Source of the DNA: Paenibacillus profundus
GTDB lineage: Bacteria; Bacillota; Bacilli; Paenibacillales; Paenibacillaceae
DNA length: 64,000 nt
Direction: 5' to 3'
Assembly: GCF_021369635.1 (NCBI RefSeq)
Contig: NZ_JAJNBZ010000002.1
Span: forward strand, 398,502 to 462,501
In this document: one piece after another, positions 62,175 to 64,000 of the stretch
How the letters are laid out: each line of letters begins with the position of its first letter
Position numbering within the stretch: the first letter of the stretch is position 1
Notes under the pieces: model-generated
The model's input: only the letters and a program-made list of their open reading frames with translations
Databases searched by the model: none
Told to the model about the DNA's origin: nothing
Translations under genes and position numbers: made by a program

Positions 62175-63545
62175 ATGACGCACACGAAAACCACTTCCAA
62201 ACGCCCGAACGTACTGCTCATCACGGTTGATCAGATGCGATTCGATTGCTTAAGCATTGCAGGACATCCGATTGTAGAAACACCGAATCTGGACGAGCTT
62301 GCACGCACGGGCGTCCGCTTTGACCGCGCTTATTCGGCGACACCGACATGCGTTCCAGCGCGCGCAGCCATCTTTACTGGACAATCGCAGCGTTCTCATG
62401 GGCGTGTCGGTTACCGGGACTGTGTTCCGTGGAACTATGACACGACGTTGCCGGGTGAACTGGCGAAGGCAGGCTATCATACGCAGTGCGTGGGCAAGAT
62501 GCATGTGTATCCTGCGCGCAATCTGCTTGGGTTCCATAATGTCGTCATGCACGATGGCTACTTGCACCATAATCGTTTTCGCCATAACGTGCCCGCACAC
62601 GAGCATTTCGACCAGGTGGACGATTATTTAGTATGGTTAAGAGAGCGTGTGCCGGGAGCCGACTTGACCGATCTTGGCCTGGACTGCAATGCATCGACGG
62701 TTGCGCGTCCTTGGCATTTGCCGGAGATGCTTCACCCTACGAACTGGGTGGTGACACAGTCGATCGATTTTTTGCGCCGACGCGACCCGAGTAAGCCGTT
62801 CTTCCTTTGGATGTCGTTTGTGCGGCCTCATCCGCCGTTCGATCCGCCGCAAGCTTACTTGGATTTATATAAAGATATCGAAATTCCGGATCCCCCAGTC
62901 GGGGATTGGGCGGATGAAGAAGACCTGGCACAGGAAGGTCTCAATCCGGTCACATTCCGAGGCAATGTGCCGAAGCGGCGTTTGAAATATGCCATGGCTG
63001 CCTATTATGCGTTAATTACTCATTTAGATCACCAAATCGGCCGGTTCCTCCAGGTGTTGAACGAATACGGGGAACTAAACGAAACGATCATTGTGTTCAC
63101 GTCGGATCACGGTGAACTGTTGGGAGATCATAATCTGTTCCGCAAGTCGCTGCCATATGAGGGCAGTACGAGGGTTCCGTTTATCGTCAACGATCCCGGC
63201 AACTGTCTCGGCTTGAAGCGAGGTACTGTGGCAGAAGAGGTCGTGGAAATGCGCGATATTATGCCGACGCTGCTGGATGCTGCCGGTGTAGCAGTGCCTT
63301 CAAGCGTAGATGGAAAGAGCGTAATCGGTGTAGCACGTGGAGATAATACGGATTGGTGGCGTGATTATCTTCACGGGGAACAAGCCCAGGGCAATGCGTC
63401 GAACCACTGGGTGACGAATGGGAAGGAAAAGTACATTTGGTTCTCGCAGACGGGAGAAGAGCAGTATTTCAACTTGGAGCATGATCCGAACGAATTGCAT
63501 AACGCCGTTAACGATGCAGACGCGCAGGAACGCGTGCTGCATTAG
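62175..63545 (+). CDS. Cys-type sulfatase, ended by an in-frame amber codon
   Basis: A 456-residue arylsulfatase-family enzyme. The formylglycine site is Cys59 in SATPTCVPARAAIFTGQS (CxPxR). Metal ligands are in LLITVDQMRFDCL (Asp-Gln, as in the family), VFTSDHGELLGDHNLFRK, and KMHVYPAR. No signal peptide is visible, so it would act inside the cell. The frame ends at TAG (63543-63545) after ERVLH. The same frame continues 35 codons ([20 protein letters not shown], then [12 protein letters not shown]) to TGA at 63651-63653, the tail expected of full-length relatives. Divergent from the FGE operon that can activate it. Confidence 0.9.
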   Translation: MTHTKTTSKRPNVLLITVDQMRFDCLSIAGHPIVETPNLDELARTGVRFDRAYSATPTCVPARAAIFTGQSQRSHGRVGYRDCVPWNYDTTLPGELAKAGYHTQCVGKMHVYPARNLLGFHNVVMHDGYLHHNRFRHNVPAHEHFDQVDDYLVWLRERVPGADLTDLGLDCNASTVARPWHLPEMLHPTNWVVTQSIDFLRRRDPSKPFFLWMSFVRPHPPFDPPQAYLDLYKDIEIPDPPVGDWADEEDLAQEGLNPVTFRGNVPKRRLKYAMAAYYALITHLDHQIGRFLQVLNEYGELNETIIVFTSDHGELLGDHNLFRKSLPYEGSTRVPFIVNDPGNCLGLKRGTVAEEVVEMRDIMPTLLDAAGVAVPSSVDGKSVIGVARGDNTDWWRDYLHGEQAQGNASNHWVTNGKEKYIWFSQTGEEQYFNLEHDPNELHNAVNDADAQERVLH

Positions 63546-63672
63546 CGTCAAGTGCTCATCCGCGAGCTGGAAGGGCGGGAAGAAGGTTACAGTGATGGAG
63601 AGAAGCTCATCGTAGGCTGTAACCCGATTGCTTGTCTGTCTCATATATTGTGAAAAATATTGGTTGTAATTG

Positions 63673-63699
63673 GGGGTCACAATTGTGACTCTTTTTTTT
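63673..63699 (+). terminator. Terminator downstream of the sulfatase
   Basis: The palindrome GTCACAATTGTGAC (about 63676-63689) is followed by TCTTTTTTTT. Confidence 0.85.
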
Positions 63700-63766
63700 A
63701 TTTTGAGGAAGATGTTCCTCTCATCTGGTGCTTATAGCCACTCTCCCCTTTGCTCAGGTAAAAATT

Positions 63767-64000
63767 CATGAGCGTACTCAATGCTTAACCGCGTGATACG
63801 AAGGAGACATGAGTGTGCCCCAATGCTTAACCGCGTGGTATGAAGGAGACATGAGTGTATCCCGATGCTCAACCGCGTGGTATGAAGGAGACATAAGTGT
63901 ACTCAATGCTCAACCGCGTGATATGAAGGAGACATAAGTGTACCCAATGCTCAACCGCGTGATATGAAGGAGACATAAGTGTACCCAATGCTCAACCGCG
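63767..64000. repeat. Tandem repeat, period 41-42 bp, six copies to the window edge
   Basis: The core AACCGCGTG starts at 63787, 63829, 63871, 63912, 63953 and 63994 (spacing 42, 42, 41, 41, 41). The unit reads roughly AATGCTCAACCGCGTGATAT, then GAAGGAGACATAAGTGTACC. Units 4 to 6 are nearly identical; the first units diverge most. Each unit holds an AAGGAGACAT block that mimics a ribosome site and start. The array runs off the window. Confidence 0.9.

Noticed and set aside
63767..64000. CRISPR array
   Set aside because: The 41-42 bp period is all repeat; there are no unique spacers.

Overview
The window looks like a chromosomal segment of a spore-forming Paenibacillus-type Firmicute. It has moderate GC, strong AAGGAGG-type ribosome binding sites, frequent TTG and GTG starts, CotF-type spore coat genes, an orphan sporulation-kinase-like histidine kinase, bacilliredoxin, EcsAB, YtrA-type regulation and a BirA-type biotin operator. 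Genus is inferred from this mix; no rRNA or tRNA gene was seen to confirm it.

Layout. 1-3.8 kb: end of an envelope-like protein, a methyltransferase, a BdbD/BdbC disulfide pair and a chemoreceptor. 4-8.5 kb: three-gene glycan operon (GH35 beta-galactosidase, phosphatase-superfamily enzyme, DUF4091 protein). 9-16 kb: lipid-anchored-like hydrolase, orphan CbiA, asparagine synthase, secreted cohesin-like protein, two CotF-type genes and a WGxxGxxG small protein. 16-24.6 kb: TetR-controlled drug exporter divergent from a TetR-YkoC-YkoE-YkoD import cluster, then a second exporter and a MarR regulator. 24.7-34 kb: quinone reductase, EcsAB, flavoprotein, sensor kinase, bacilliredoxin and NadE. 34-35 kb: a gene-free kilobase with a 10-bp-period array and an 89-bp duplication. 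35-46.8 kb: NhaC-type antiporter, hydrolase, a YtrA-type ABC cluster, two more ABC exporters, BioA under a BirA-like operator, and AcpS. 46.9-54.3 kb: a decayed sugar-ABC remnant, a two-component system, cytochrome c, Lrp regulator, TauE exporter with DUF1634, and MutY. 54.4-63.7 kb: secreted GH85 endoglycosidase, peptide deformylase, and a divergent sulfatase module (CHR pair, ROK repressor and sulfatase-maturing enzyme on one side, sulfatase on the other). The window ends inside a 41-42 bp tandem repeat.

How it fits together. GH85, GH35, sulfatase and the formylglycine enzyme suggest foraging on host-type or environmental glycans. The sulfatase has the CxPxR motif that the nearby formylglycine enzyme would activate. 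The CHR pair in that operon could move sulfate, an inference. The strongest undescribed signals are the 24-unit 10-bp-period array, a dispersed AGAGGTTGTTCA repeat that sits mostly at gene ends, a four-copy TTGAC-N6-GTCAA operator set, and an in-frame amber codon near the end of the sulfatase gene.
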